Source of the DNA: Alphaproteobacteria bacterium
Lineage (GTDB): Bacteria; Pseudomonadota; Alphaproteobacteria; JAJFFI01
Length of the DNA stretch: 37,701 nucleotides
Assembly: GCA_030066595.1 (NCBI GenBank)
Contig: JASJBI010000053.1
Coordinates: 1 to 37,701 of the forward strand
Reading direction: 5' to 3'
Under the pieces are notes generated by a model that was not told the DNA's origin, did not search any database, and saw only the letters and a list, made by a program, of their open reading frames with translations. Positions within the stretch are counted from its first letter, which is position 1. Each line of letters begins with the position of its first letter. Shown piece after piece: positions 22,825-29,509 of this stretch. A program made the translations under genes and the position numbers.

Positions 22825-23094
22825 TCACACCTCAATCGCGTGGTATTGCGCCAAGTCTTCGGCCGGCACGAAGTGGGCATAGCCGGTGCGCGGGCTGAGC
22901 TCGTAATAGACACGGCGGGTGGCGCCGCGGAAGTCGATGTCGAGGAACCGCAGCTCGCGCGGCTGATCGAAGGCGTCGGTGTAGGACACCACCAACTCGC
23001 CTTCCTCGGCTCTCGGTCCCTGAAACTGCGGCAGGATCAAATCCCAATACAGGCCGTTGCACTCATGCTTGGTTATGGGGCTTGGCTGATGCAT
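22825..23094 (-). CDS. First leftward early protein, unknown
   Basis: This is 89 residues from ATG 23094. A longer in-frame ORF reaches back into the divergent promoter region and was not used. It contains DLILPQFQGP, ELVVSYTDAFDQPRELRFLD, IDFRGATRRVYYELS and a C-terminal AHFVPAEDLAQYHAIEV. The arrangement looks like a small alpha/beta domain. It lies ~20 bases from the presumed leftward transcript start and would be expressed first when the leftward promoter fires. Function unknown. Confidence 0.65.
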   Translation of the reverse strand: MHQPSPITKHECNGLYWDLILPQFQGPRAEEGELVVSYTDAFDQPRELRFLDIDFRGATRRVYYELSPRTGYAHFVPAEDLAQYHAIEV

Positions 23095-23109
23095 GGTCGG
23101 CTCCCGTCG

Positions 23110-23139
23110 TTGACAGGCACAACTGTATCGGCATATGAT
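23110..23139 (+). promoter_or_regulatory. Rightward early promoter
   Basis: TTGACA (23110-23115), an 18-base spacer and TATGAT (23134-23139, five of six). This is the best sigma70-type promoter I found in the genome. It would start transcription near 23146, ahead of the ribbon-helix-helix gene and the rest of the rightward genes. It fully overlaps the leftward promoter. Confidence 0.75.
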
Positions 23140-23151
23140 TGGCGCTGTCAA
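23122..23151 (-). promoter_or_regulatory. Leftward early promoter
   Basis: On the minus strand TTGACA (23151-23146) is followed after 18 bases by TACAGT (23127-23122, four of six). It would start near 23115 and transcribe the leftward operon. Its elements interleave with those of the rightward promoter, so two polymerases could not sit on both at once. The two -35 boxes form an inverted repeat TTGACAG/CTGTCAA. Confidence 0.6.
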
Positions 23152-23159
23152 GTGCGAAA

Positions 23160-23167
23160 TGTCGACA
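23160..23167. promoter_or_regulatory. TGTCGACA palindrome, operator candidate
   Basis: A perfect eight-base palindrome lies between the presumed rightward start site and the regulator's ATG. Its half site TGTC/GACA also occurs inside both -35 boxes (23112-23115 and 23146-23149). The regulator encoded 17 bases downstream could recognise these half sites and control both promoters, a prediction only. Confidence 0.35.
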
Positions 23168-23183
23168 AGTATGGGAGCACCCC

Positions 23184-23402
23184 ATGAGTGCATCTGAAGG
23201 CCGCAAGGCCACTTATGTTCACCTACCCGGCGAGATGATCGACTGGCTGCGCGACAAGGCGAAGCGCGATCGGCGTGCGATCGGCGCCACCATAGAGGTG
23301 ATCATCGAGGAGTGGCGCGATGCGTTCGAGAACACCCAGGACATTCCGATCCCCGTTCCGGCCGCCCCCGCCAACGTCCGCCGAGGCAAGGGCAAAGCGT
23401 AA
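23184..23402 (+). CDS. Ribbon-helix-helix DNA-binding protein, switch regulator candidate
   Basis: This is 72 residues from ATG 23184, the first gene of the rightward transcript. Residues 9-14 (ATYVHLP region) form a strand, 16-31 (EMIDWLRDKAKRDRR) the first helix and 35-48 (ATIEVIIEEWRDAF) the second. This is the layout of Arc/CopG ribbon-helix-helix repressors, which dimerise and read DNA with the strand. The C-terminal tail is Pro-rich then basic. Its position at overlapping divergent promoters with TGTC/GACA half sites makes autoregulation and control of the leftward operon likely. The ribosome site is weak (GGGAGCACCCC). Confidence 0.7.
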   Translation: MSASEGRKATYVHLPGEMIDWLRDKAKRDRRAIGATIEVIIEEWRDAFENTQDIPIPVPAAPANVRRGKGKA

Positions 23403-23712
23403 GCTCGAGCTGACCGCCGACGGGATCACGTTCGACTCCCCCGGCGAGCTGCGGCGCTATGGCGAGCTCAAGATGCTGGCTCGCGCCGGCCGGGTGCGCG
23501 ACCTGGTCGTGCATCCGCGCTTGCCCCTCGTGATCAACGGGCGCAAGATCGGGCGCGGGTGGCTGACGCTCGACTTCTCCTATCAGGAGTGGCGCGACGG
23601 TGCGTGGCGGACGGTCTATGAGGACTACAAGGAAGTCGACACGCGCGAGAGCAAGCTCCGGCGGCAGATCGCCGAAGCCATCCACGGCATCACGATCAGG
23701 GTGAAGACATGA
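23320..23712 (+). CDS. DUF1064-type nuclease-like protein
   Basis: This is 130 residues from ATG 23320, overlapping the regulator gene by 83 bases. No later start in the frame keeps the full domain. The DUF1064 pattern is visible: DGITFDSPGELRRYGELKML at ~34-53, then LDFSYQEW at ~84-91 and EDYKEVDT at ~101-108, ending HGITIRV. Glu43, Asp85 and the E-D-Y-K at 101-104 could form a PD-(D/E)xK metal site. Members are thought to be resolvase-like phage nucleases. It probably processes replication intermediates. Confidence 0.78.
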   Translation: MRSRTPRTFRSPFRPPPPTSAEARAKRKLELTADGITFDSPGELRRYGELKMLARAGRVRDLVVHPRLPLVINGRKIGRGWLTLDFSYQEWRDGAWRTVYEDYKEVDTRESKLRRQIAEAIHGITIRVKT

Positions 23713-24542
23713 CCGAGACCCCCCAGCAGTTCGGGGCGCGGAAGGGTGCTGCCTTGCGCGCGGCGAAGAAGGCCGCAGCCCAGTTCAACCAGGAGATCGA
23801 CGTCGCCGAGTTCGGCGTCCGCGTCCACCCCGACGGCAGCACCTCGGAGCTGATCCCACGTCGGCTCCCTTCGGCACCGCCGCGCGACGCGGAACCGGAC
23901 AACCTCACCAAGGCCCTGGCTGCGGTCGCGGACCACAACGGCGACGAGGCCGACAACGAGCCGGTGCCGATGCGGCAACAACTGCAGCAGGTCGAAGAAA
24001 AAGCGGCACGGCGAGCCGCCGACGTGATCGAGGCAGGCACGAGAGGCATGGGAGTGCTGGAGCTGGCCCTGCAGTACCAGAGGCAGGGGCTGCCTGAGGC
24101 CGATGCTCTCCTGCTAGCTCAGACCAAGCTCGGTGCCAGCCTTCCGGTCAGCTCGAAACCCTACGAAAAGGTAGGTTCTCAGCTCCCCACGCCAGCTACG
24201 CCAGGCAGCTCCGAAGAGCTGGGGCCCGACCCGCAAATGGTGGCTGAATACCACCGGCGCATGGAGACCTATGTCCCTCCCAAGCTGACGGGCAAGCTGA
24301 CGGTCGAGGTCGACGGCGACATCTACACGTGCGAGGTGCCCGTCAGGTTCCTCGACTACCTGCAGGTGGTCGCGACCTGGGAAGGCACCAAGCGCCGGCG
24401 GCGGGACTGGAACCCGGCCCAGATGCTGGAGCTGATCCTGAGACGAGCCAAGGCGGCCGACCAAGAGGCTGCCATCCGGCTGCACGGAGGAGGCACCGGA
24501 CCGAAGAACCTCTGGAATCCTGAGCAAGGAGCATGGGCCTGA
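23709..24542 (+). CDS. Hypothetical protein of the replication block
   Basis: This is 277 residues, starting in an ATGA overlap. The N-terminus is basic and helical (FGARKGAALRAAKKAAAQF, ~8-26), the next ~70 residues are acidic and Pro-rich, and ~85-135 are helical (MRQQLQQVEEKAARRAADVI). The C-terminal part has a beta element (LTVEVDGDIYTCEVPVRF) and a basic helix with KRRRRDW. No family is recognised. Context between a nuclease and the replication initiator suggests a DNA-associated function, by position only. Confidence 0.6.
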   Translation: MTETPQQFGARKGAALRAAKKAAAQFNQEIDVAEFGVRVHPDGSTSELIPRRLPSAPPRDAEPDNLTKALAAVADHNGDEADNEPVPMRQQLQQVEEKAARRAADVIEAGTRGMGVLELALQYQRQGLPEADALLLAQTKLGASLPVSSKPYEKVGSQLPTPATPGSSEELGPDPQMVAEYHRRMETYVPPKLTGKLTVEVDGDIYTCEVPVRFLDYLQVVATWEGTKRRRRDWNPAQMLELILRRAKAADQEAAIRLHGGGTGPKNLWNPEQGAWA

Positions 24543-24880
24543 TGGCACGACGCAAGGACACCGACGACAACGTGACCTCCCTCCCCAACTCGACAGACGG
24601 CAAGATCAAGGACGCCTTCCGCGAGGTCCACGGCCTCCGCGAGCAGATCAAGGGCTTGCAGGCCCAGGTTCGCGAGAAGAAGGCGGGTCTCGAGGGCGAG
24701 GGCATCACCAAGCGCGCCTTCGAGGAGGTGTACAGGAAGTGGCGCACCCTCGAGGACAACGAGGACGGCCGGGATAAGGTCGTGGCGCATGACGAGGCGA
24801 TCGCCGCCTGCGAGGAGGCCCTCGGCCTTGACAGCCAGCTGAACCTCTTCGACCAGGAGGCGCCGGCCGCGGCAGAGTAG
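24542..24880 (+). CDS. Coiled-coil DNA-associated protein, loosely GapR-like
   Basis: This is 112 residues from ATG 24542 in a TGATG overlap. An ATG nine bases earlier leaves no proper spacing to AAGGAG. A long helix, KIKDAFREVHGLREQIKGL (~21-39), continues to VREKKAGLEGEGITKRAFEE and ends with HDEAIAACEEALGL. The coiled coil, the E-K-x-GL-x-x-x-GI step and the final ALGL resemble the alphaproteobacterial GapR/DUF2312 family, but similarity is only in outline. It may bind phage DNA. It is followed by a hairpin that could attenuate transcription. Confidence 0.6.
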   Translation: MARRKDTDDNVTSLPNSTDGKIKDAFREVHGLREQIKGLQAQVREKKAGLEGEGITKRAFEEVYRKWRTLEDNEDGRDKVVAHDEAIAACEEALGLDSQLNLFDQEAPAAAE

Positions 24881-24890
24881 GAAACGAAGA

Positions 24891-24918
24891 AGCCCCCGGA
24901 GGGATCGTTCCGGGGGCT
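24891..24918 (+). terminator. Ten-pair hairpin, attenuator or weak terminator
   Basis: AGCCCCCGGA (24891-24900) pairs perfectly with TCCGGGGGCT (24909-24918) around an eight-base loop. The + strand has no U-run after it (AGGCGC), while the minus strand continues TCTTCGTTTC. It stands in a 97-base gap before the replication initiator gene, so partial termination or mRNA processing at this point is plausible. Confidence 0.5.
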
Positions 24919-24977
24919 AGGCGCTTCGACCAGTGAGACCTGGGAGGGTCTCGAGGAGCTCAACAGGAGGGATCATA

Positions 24978-25832
24978 GTGGCACGCATACGCACGATCAA
25001 GCCCGAGTTCTGGGCCAGCGAGCAGGTCATCGACGTCAGCAGGGACGCCCGCTTGCTCTTCATCGGCCTGTGGACCTACGTGGACGACAACGGGGTGATC
25101 CCGGTCAAGCCGCGCACCCTGAAGATGCAGGTCTTCCCCGCCGACGACGACATCACCTCGTCGACTATTCGACTACTCCTCGACGAGCTGTCGGCGAGCG
25201 GCCTTATTGCCTTCTACACCGTTGATGGTGTTGACTATCTTCACGTCACCGGATGGAAGAAGCACCAGAAGATCGACCGGCCCAGCTACAAATACCCGCC
25301 TCCTCCGAAGGCCACTCGTCGAGCACTCGTCGAGGCCCACCCCCCGGAAGGGAGTCGAAGGGAAGGGAGTCTATCTCCTCCTCGGACTACGTCCTCGTCG
25401 GAGAGTCGGTCAATCGACGATGATTCGTCGAAGGCTCGACGAAAATCGCAGGTCGACGCCGACTTCGAAGAGTTCTGGAACTGGTACCCACGCAAGGTCG
25501 GCAAGGCACCAGCCCTGCAGGCCTACCGCACTGCCCGACGAACCACCTCCCAGCAGACGCTCTGCGAGGCCGTGGCGCGATACCGTGCCCAGGTCGCCGG
25601 CAAGGAGCCCCAGTTCATCCTCCACCCCAAGACCTGGCTCAACCAGCGACGATGGGAGGACGAGGAGGCTGGCTCCAACGGCGAGGATCGCACGCCGCTG
25701 TCGCCGGAGGAGCGCCAAGCCCTCGACCGCAAGTGGCTGACCATCTACGACCGGGATGGCCTCGACGCCATCCCCGAGGGACTGCACCGACACGTCCAAC
25801 ACCTCGTCGACCAGAGGGAGCAACGACCATGA
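24978..25832 (+). CDS. Phage replication initiator-like protein
   Basis: This is 284 residues from GTG 24978, which has a perfect AGGAGG seven bases upstream. The upstream in-frame extension crosses the hairpin region and was rejected. Residues ~1-105 are a winged-helix domain: IRTIKPEFWASEQVI, RLLFIGLWTYVDDNGVIPVK, LLLDELSASGLI and YLHVTGWKKHQKIDRP. The linker is Ser/Arg-rich. Residues ~170-240 have FEEFWNWYPRKVGK and FILHPKTWLNQRRWEDE, a C-terminal module shared by many phage replication proteins. It likely binds the origin and recruits host helicase. No helicase or loader gene was recognised nearby. Confidence 0.85.
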   Translation: MARIRTIKPEFWASEQVIDVSRDARLLFIGLWTYVDDNGVIPVKPRTLKMQVFPADDDITSSTIRLLLDELSASGLIAFYTVDGVDYLHVTGWKKHQKIDRPSYKYPPPPKATRRALVEAHPPEGSRREGSLSPPRTTSSSESRSIDDDSSKARRKSQVDADFEEFWNWYPRKVGKAPALQAYRTARRTTSQQTLCEAVARYRAQVAGKEPQFILHPKTWLNQRRWEDEEAGSNGEDRTPLSPEERQALDRKWLTIYDRDGLDAIPEGLHRHVQHLVDQREQRP

Positions 25833-26101
25833 CCGCCGTCCACGCACCGGCTTTCCCGACCGCCATCGACCCCGGCTTCACCGCTCGCGAGTACGCCGCC
25901 ATCCAACTCCGCGTCCCCAACTCCGGCACCGAGTGGCTCGACGCCATGATCCGCAAGGCACTCAAGATCGAGCGCATCACCACCATCGCCGCCGGCCTCC
26001 TCGCCAACGAGAAGCTCGCCAAGCAGCTCGACGACGTTGCCCTCGCCACTATGGCGCGCAGGATGGCGGCAGCCGCAGAGCAGCAGGACGACACGGTATG
26101 A
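25829..26101 (+). CDS. Small hypothetical protein
   Basis: This is 90 residues from the ATG in an ATGA overlap with the replication gene. A long in-frame extension upstream is a shadow of that gene. It has APAFPTAIDPGFTAREYAAI at ~6-25, recalling the AFP...G-x-T-x-REY-x-A pattern of small phage proteins. Helices EWLDAMIRKALKIERI and ATMARRMAAAAEQQ follow. Function unknown. Confidence 0.65.
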   Translation: MTAVHAPAFPTAIDPGFTAREYAAIQLRVPNSGTEWLDAMIRKALKIERITTIAAGLLANEKLAKQLDDVALATMARRMAAAAEQQDDTV

Positions 26102-26325
26102 TCGACGGCTTCATCCGCCACAGCCTCGAGGTCGCCCGAGAGCACGTCGAGCATCACGCCGCCGTAGCCCTCGCCCACAATCGGCCGGAACCCTACCCCG
26201 AGCTGTGCATGGCCATCGGTGCGCCCCGCCCGATCGACGCCATGATCCTCACCTCCGACGCCGCCCACGACTACACCGTGGCCGAGGTGGCAAAGGCCTG
26301 GAGGCAGCTTCAGGTGGGGCAATGA
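26098..26325 (+). CDS. Small hypothetical protein
   Basis: This is 75 residues, beginning in an ATGA overlap and ending in another. It contains FIRHSLEVAREHVEHHAAVA, then PELCMAIGAPRPIDAMIL and VAEVAKAWRQLQ. It is a helical protein with no recognised family. The four-gene run of four-base overlaps (25829-26651) indicates one translationally coupled unit. Confidence 0.58.
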   Translation: MIDGFIRHSLEVAREHVEHHAAVALAHNRPEPYPELCMAIGAPRPIDAMILTSDAAHDYTVAEVAKAWRQLQVGQ

Positions 26326-26651
26326 GCCAAGCTAAGGCCATAGCCCAGCAGGCAGAAGCTATGCAGGCAGAGGGGGTGCAGGCCTACGTCCTCCCCGACA
26401 AGCTGAAGCTGGGCCGGCGGACGTTCAGGCACCTCGCCGACTACCGCCTTGAGATGCAGGAAATCTACCGCCGCTACTGCCAGGGCGAGCTGGACGCTGC
26501 GACGGCCTCGAGGCTCAGCTGGATGGTCGACAACCTCCGGCGAGCTCGCAAGGACGAGCAGCTCATGGAGGTGGCGCAGAAGGGTGGGATCGCCGGCGTG
26601 CCGTTCGTCGGGATCCAGTTCGTGGGACCGGACGATGCTGACCGTTCTTGA
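26322..26651 (+). CDS. Hypothetical basic helical protein before the methyltransferase
   Basis: This is 109 residues from ATG 26322. The middle is a basic helical domain: KLKLGRRTFRHLADYRLEMQ, EIYRRYCQGELDAATASRL and WMVDNLRRARKDEQ. The R-LA-x-Y-R-x-E-x-x-x-IYR-x-Y-x-x-G-E pattern is familiar from small phage proteins near packaging or modification genes. It could serve as a DNA-binding subunit, and it is one of a few candidates for the unseen small terminase. Evidence is weak. It overlaps the methyltransferase start by 17 bases. Confidence 0.6.
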   Translation: MSQAKAIAQQAEAMQAEGVQAYVLPDKLKLGRRTFRHLADYRLEMQEIYRRYCQGELDAATASRLSWMVDNLRRARKDEQLMEVAQKGGIAGVPFVGIQFVGPDDADRS

Positions 26652-27600
26652 CCTCTTCAGCGGCATCGGAGGCTTTAGCCTCGGCCTCGAGGCGACGGGC
26701 GGCTTCGAGACCGTGGCCTTCGTCGAGATCGACAAGGATGCCCGTAAGGTGCTGGCCGACCACTGGCCAGGCGTGCCGATCCACGAGGACATCCACGACC
26801 TGACGGGAGAGGAGCATGGCGCAGTTGACGTTGTCACTGGCGGATTCCCCTGCCAGCCCTGGAGCTGCGCCGGGCACCGACGAGGCGCTGACGATCACCG
26901 AGATCTCTGGCCGGAAATGCGCCGAGTTATTGCCGCTGTCGGGCCTCGATGGGTCGTTGCAGAGAATGTGCCGGGCCTTGATGACGAGCGGTTCATGGGG
27001 CTCGATCGAGCATGCGCTGATCTGGAGGGCCTCGGCTACTCAGTCGTCCCGCTTGAAATTCCGGCTTGTGCCGTTGGAGCACCCCACCGACGACAGCGGT
27101 TGTGGATTGTGGCCCACTGCGTGCGCCCAGCCCGACAACAAGACGCCGGACGCGCACATACGGATGAAGCGGAACATGCCGGGGGGCGAGCGACACCAGA
27201 TCACCGACCTGCAGGTGATGGCGAAGGCGACGAGCTGGGCAACGCCGACATCGCACCCAAGAACGCACACCCCTCGCAAGGTCGATCACGGGGAGCAGCT
27301 GGCCAATCAAGTGGCGTTGTGGTCGACGCCGCGCGCGACGGACGGCGCCAAGGGCGGGCCGAACCAGATGTTCAAGTCGAAGAAGGGCAAGCCGCTGCCG
27401 GGCGAGGCCTTCCATGCTGGGACGACGCCGAATGGATCGCCGGCCACGACGGGAAGGCGCAGCGCGTTGAACCCGGCGTTCGTCTGTTGGTTGATGGGCT
27501 ACCCGGCCGGGTGGCTGCGCTCCGTCTTCTCGGGAACGCGGTCGTCCCGCAGGTCGTCGAAAGGATAGGTTGGGCGATCCTCGAGGCCGAACATGGCTGA
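26635..27600 (+). CDS. dcm: C5-cytosine DNA methyltransferase
   Basis: This is 321 residues from ATG 26635. The canonical motifs are all present: I (LDLFSGIGGFSLGLE, 5-19), IV (GGFPCQPWS, 69-77, catalytic Cys73), VI (AENVPG, 109-114) and VIII (GAPHRRQRLWIVA, 148-160). Near the end are a DGK-x-x-RVEPGV block and motif X (LLGNAVVPQV, about 298-307). The region between VIII and IX (~162-255) is low-complexity, Gly/Ala/Arg-rich, and has poor codon bias in this frame. It would transfer a methyl group from S-adenosylmethionine to C5 of cytosine, probably protecting phage DNA from host restriction. A second gene is nested within it. Confidence 0.92.
   Translation: MLTVLDLFSGIGGFSLGLEATGGFETVAFVEIDKDARKVLADHWPGVPIHEDIHDLTGEEHGAVDVVTGGFPCQPWSCAGHRRGADDHRDLWPEMRRVIAAVGPRWVVAENVPGLDDERFMGLDRACADLEGLGYSVVPLEIPACAVGAPHRRQRLWIVAHCVRPARQQDAGRAHTDEAEHAGGRATPDHRPAGDGEGDELGNADIAPKNAHPSQGRSRGAAGQSSGVVVDAARDGRRQGRAEPDVQVEEGQAAAGRGLPCWDDAEWIAGHDGKAQRVEPGVRLLVDGLPGRVAALRLLGNAVVPQVVERIGWAILEAEHG
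26816..27568 (+). CDS. Nested overprinted gene inside dcm, phage WPTP-type protein
   Basis: This 250-residue ORF lies wholly within the methyltransferase gene in another frame, behind GGGAGAGGAGC. By hand count over 27121-27240, 37 of 40 codons end in G or C in this frame, versus 19 of 40 in the dcm frame. Motifs match a phage family I know from genes near dcm: DSPASPGA (10-17), ITEISGRKCAELL (~28-39), RLKFRLVPLEHPTDDSGCG, GLWPTA, ALWSTPRATDGAKGG, and LNPAFVCWLMGYPAGW near the end. Function of that family is unknown. A link to methylation, or an anti-restriction role, is only inference. Both frames seem to encode protein. Confidence 0.75.
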   Translation: MAQLTLSLADSPASPGAAPGTDEALTITEISGRKCAELLPLSGLDGSLQRMCRALMTSGSWGSIEHALIWRASATQSSRLKFRLVPLEHPTDDSGCGLWPTACAQPDNKTPDAHIRMKRNMPGGERHQITDLQVMAKATSWATPTSHPRTHTPRKVDHGEQLANQVALWSTPRATDGAKGGPNQMFKSKKGKPLPGEAFHAGTTPNGSPATTGRRSALNPAFVCWLMGYPAGWLRSVFSGTRSSRRSSKG

Positions 27601-27775
27601 GCTCTACACCGTCGCCAGCCTCGTCCTCGGCAGCCTCGGCTTCGCCCTGCTGAGCCTCGCCCTCTATCTCAGCCTCGCCGTGGTCGCCGCGGCGGCGTGG
27701 CTTCTCCGCACCGACTGGGCCTTGGCCATGGCGGCGCTTACTGCGGCGATCTACAGCCTATGGAGGTGGGCATGA
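27593..27775 (+). CDS. Small membrane protein
   Basis: This is 60 residues from ATG 27593, overlapping the dcm stop by eight bases. There are two hydrophobic helices: VASLVLGSLGFALLSLALYL (~7-26) continuing into VVAAAAWLL, and ALAMAALTAAIYSLW (~43-57). The two-helix layout resembles class II holins, although its place in the early block argues for another membrane role such as superinfection interference. Neither is shown. Confidence 0.6.
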   Translation: MAELYTVASLVLGSLGFALLSLALYLSLAVVAAAAWLLRTDWALAMAALTAAIYSLWRWA

Positions 27776-28233
27776 ATGCACGCAAACCGACTGCACGGAA
27801 GCCAGGGCCAAAGCCGCAGAGCCAAATCGCTGCCGATCTCCGGCAGAAGCTCCACAACACCGAGGTGCTCGCCCAGCACGCCAAGGACTTGCACGACCAA
27901 GCCGCCGGCTCGCTGCGGGACCAGCTTGAGATCGAGAAGGCCGAGGTCAAGAAGCTGAAGGACCAAGTGAGGGATCTGCGCGCCGCGAACAACGACCGCG
28001 ACGCCCAGCTTCGGGCCGCCGAGCTCGAGATCGCCCGCATGCAGGGCTACATCGAGCGACACCGGCATCAGCTGATGGAGATCCGGCAGGACAAGTCGGA
28101 GCCGCCGCCGGAATACCCGGTTAGGTACGAAGTCGGCCATGTCCGCTTCCGCCACGACGTTGATGCAGATGGACAGCGTGAACGTGTGGTACCTCAAGCC
28201 GACCGGTTCTACGGTCTCAGCGGGCGGACGTGA
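27772..28233 (+). CDS. Coiled-coil hypothetical protein
   Basis: This is 153 residues from ATG 27772, overlapping the previous gene as ATGA. The N-terminus is basic (ARKPTARKPGPKPQSQ). Residues ~22-108 form a continuous coiled coil (LEIEKAEVKKLKDQVRDLRA, AAELEIARMQGYIERHRHQL). The tail includes VRYEVGHVRFRHDVD. A basic head plus coiled coil suggests a DNA-binding oligomer. A frame overlapping from 28139 gives a spurious extension of the later gene. Confidence 0.65.
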   Translation: MNARKPTARKPGPKPQSQIAADLRQKLHNTEVLAQHAKDLHDQAAGSLRDQLEIEKAEVKKLKDQVRDLRAANNDRDAQLRAAELEIARMQGYIERHRHQLMEIRQDKSEPPPEYPVRYEVGHVRFRHDVDADGQRERVVPQADRFYGLSGRT

Positions 28234-28469
28234 TGAGCGCCGGACAGACGCCGGGCCTGCTCGGCGACCTCGACAAGACCGAGCCGCCGATCGACCTGCG
28301 CGAGATCGTCAAGGAGCTCAAGCGCGAGGTGGAAACCCGCCGGCGCGTCTACCCTCGGTGGGTCGCGGAGAAGCGGCTCGACAAGGCCACGGCGTCCCGA
28401 CGCATCGTCCTGCTCGAGACGGCCGCCGACGTGCTCACTCGGCTGCATATGCGGACGGGGGTCGCATGA
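28233..28469 (+). CDS. Conserved small phage protein (RRRVYP motif)
   Basis: This is 78 residues from ATG 28233 in a TGATG overlap. It contains LREIVKELKREVETRRRVYP and WVAEKRLDKATASRRIVLLE. The ELKREVE-x-R-x-RVYPRWV pattern with a following A-x-R-x-I-x-x-x-E helix recurs in small early proteins of many tailed phages, without known function. It ends in an ATGA overlap with the next gene. Confidence 0.72.
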   Translation: MSAGQTPGLLGDLDKTEPPIDLREIVKELKREVETRRRVYPRWVAEKRLDKATASRRIVLLETAADVLTRLHMRTGVA

Positions 28470-28993
28470 CCGACCTTCGACTCCTGCACCGATTCCGCGA
28501 CACGGGCTTCCCCGTCGGCGAGGCCCTCGAGAAGGCCCAGCGATGGTGGGGCGAGCACCGCGGCGCGATCCGGCGCGAGTTCAACCGCGTCCGCAAGGAG
28601 AAGGTCACCACCGGCGTCGGGGTGCCGCTGCTGCGGTCGATCACCGAGGGCGAGGGGCTGCGCGACGGGATCCTGAGCGGCAACCGCTGGGACGATCTGA
28701 CCCGGGCCGAGCAGGTGCAGATCGTCAAGGTGTGGCACCACTACCACATCCGGGTGCCGATGCGCGGGCCGCAGAAGCCGGAGCTGACGAAGCACCTCGC
28801 CGTGCTCACCGTGACCTGCGACAACCCGGCGCATCCCGAGTTCCTGCCGGCGACCGAGACCTTCGAGGCGATGACGACCGAGCTGACGTACCAGATGGCG
28901 CGCAACGAGGGATGGGGTCTCGGAGACCGCTTCGACTACTGCCCCTGGTGCAACGAGCTTGCCACTGTCACCCGAAAGCGGTTACCGTCCTGA
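28466..28993 (+). CDS. Hypothetical protein with C-terminal zinc-binding motif
   Basis: This is 175 residues from ATG 28466. The longer in-frame ORF from 28139 is a shadow of the preceding genes. The N-terminus is helical (LRLLHRFRDTGFPVGEALEK), the middle basic, and the C-terminus has CDNPAHPEF at ~122-130 and YCPWCNE near 160. The C...H...C-x2-C set could bind zinc. No family is recognised. It is the last gene before the structural block. Confidence 0.62.
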   Translation: MTDLRLLHRFRDTGFPVGEALEKAQRWWGEHRGAIRREFNRVRKEKVTTGVGVPLLRSITEGEGLRDGILSGNRWDDLTRAEQVQIVKVWHHYHIRVPMRGPQKPELTKHLAVLTVTCDNPAHPEFLPATETFEAMTTELTYQMARNEGWGLGDRFDYCPWCNELATVTRKRLPS

Positions 28994-29014
28994 CCGCACG
29001 AAGGAGGGCACGCC

Positions 29015-29509
29015 ATGTCAAGCGTCGGTCTCGGTTCCAATCCATCCGGGGGCGCTGACCTCGCGCTTCTCACCGCCCTCGGCGATCCCGAAGAGACCAA
29101 GAAGCGATACGAGGAGCTCGAACGGCGCCGCGCGGCGGCCGAGGAGGCCGAGCGGAAAGCGACCGAGCGCACTCAAGACCTGGACGAGCGGGAGAAGGCG
29201 GTCGAAGCCCGTGAGGCCGGGATGGACCACCGCCACCACGAGCTGCGAAAGCTGGCCGATCAGGTGGCGCAGCGGGAGGCGGCGACCAAGGCTCACGACA
29301 AGGAAGCGGGACAGCGCGACGCGGCCCAGCGTGCTCAGCAGGCCGATCTCGACAGGCGCCTCGCCGAGGTCGAGCGCCGCGAGGGTGCCATCGGCGAACG
29401 CGAAAAGGTGGCTGAGATGCAGCTGGAAGCTGCTGAGGCCGCGATAGGGCGCATGAATGCCCTCTACACCAAGCTGGAAGACTTGATGGCTGAGGGGGCG
29501 CCGGAATGA
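29015..29509 (+). CDS. Long coiled-coil protein
   Basis: This is 164 residues from ATG 29015 with GAAGGAGGGCACGCC before it. After a short Gly/Ser head, residues ~28-150 are one extended Glu/Arg/Ala coiled coil (KKRYEELERRRAAAEEAERK, DLDEREKAVEAREAGM, RLAEVERREGAIGEREKVAE) with no prolines. It ends in MNALYTKLEDLMAEG. It opens the virion-protein block. It could be a chaperone or trimerising element for the fibres that follow. Function inferred only from position. Confidence 0.65.
   Translation: MSSVGLGSNPSGGADLALLTALGDPEETKKRYEELERRRAAAEEAERKATERTQDLDEREKAVEAREAGMDHRHHELRKLADQVAQREAATKAHDKEAGQRDAAQRAQQADLDRRLAEVERREGAIGEREKVAEMQLEAAEAAIGRMNALYTKLEDLMAEGAPE

Noticed and set aside
28139..28465. 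Long N-terminal extension of the gene at 28466-28993
   Set aside because: The added residues are a shadow of two better supported overlapping genes. The ATG at 28466 sits in a typical ATGA overlap.
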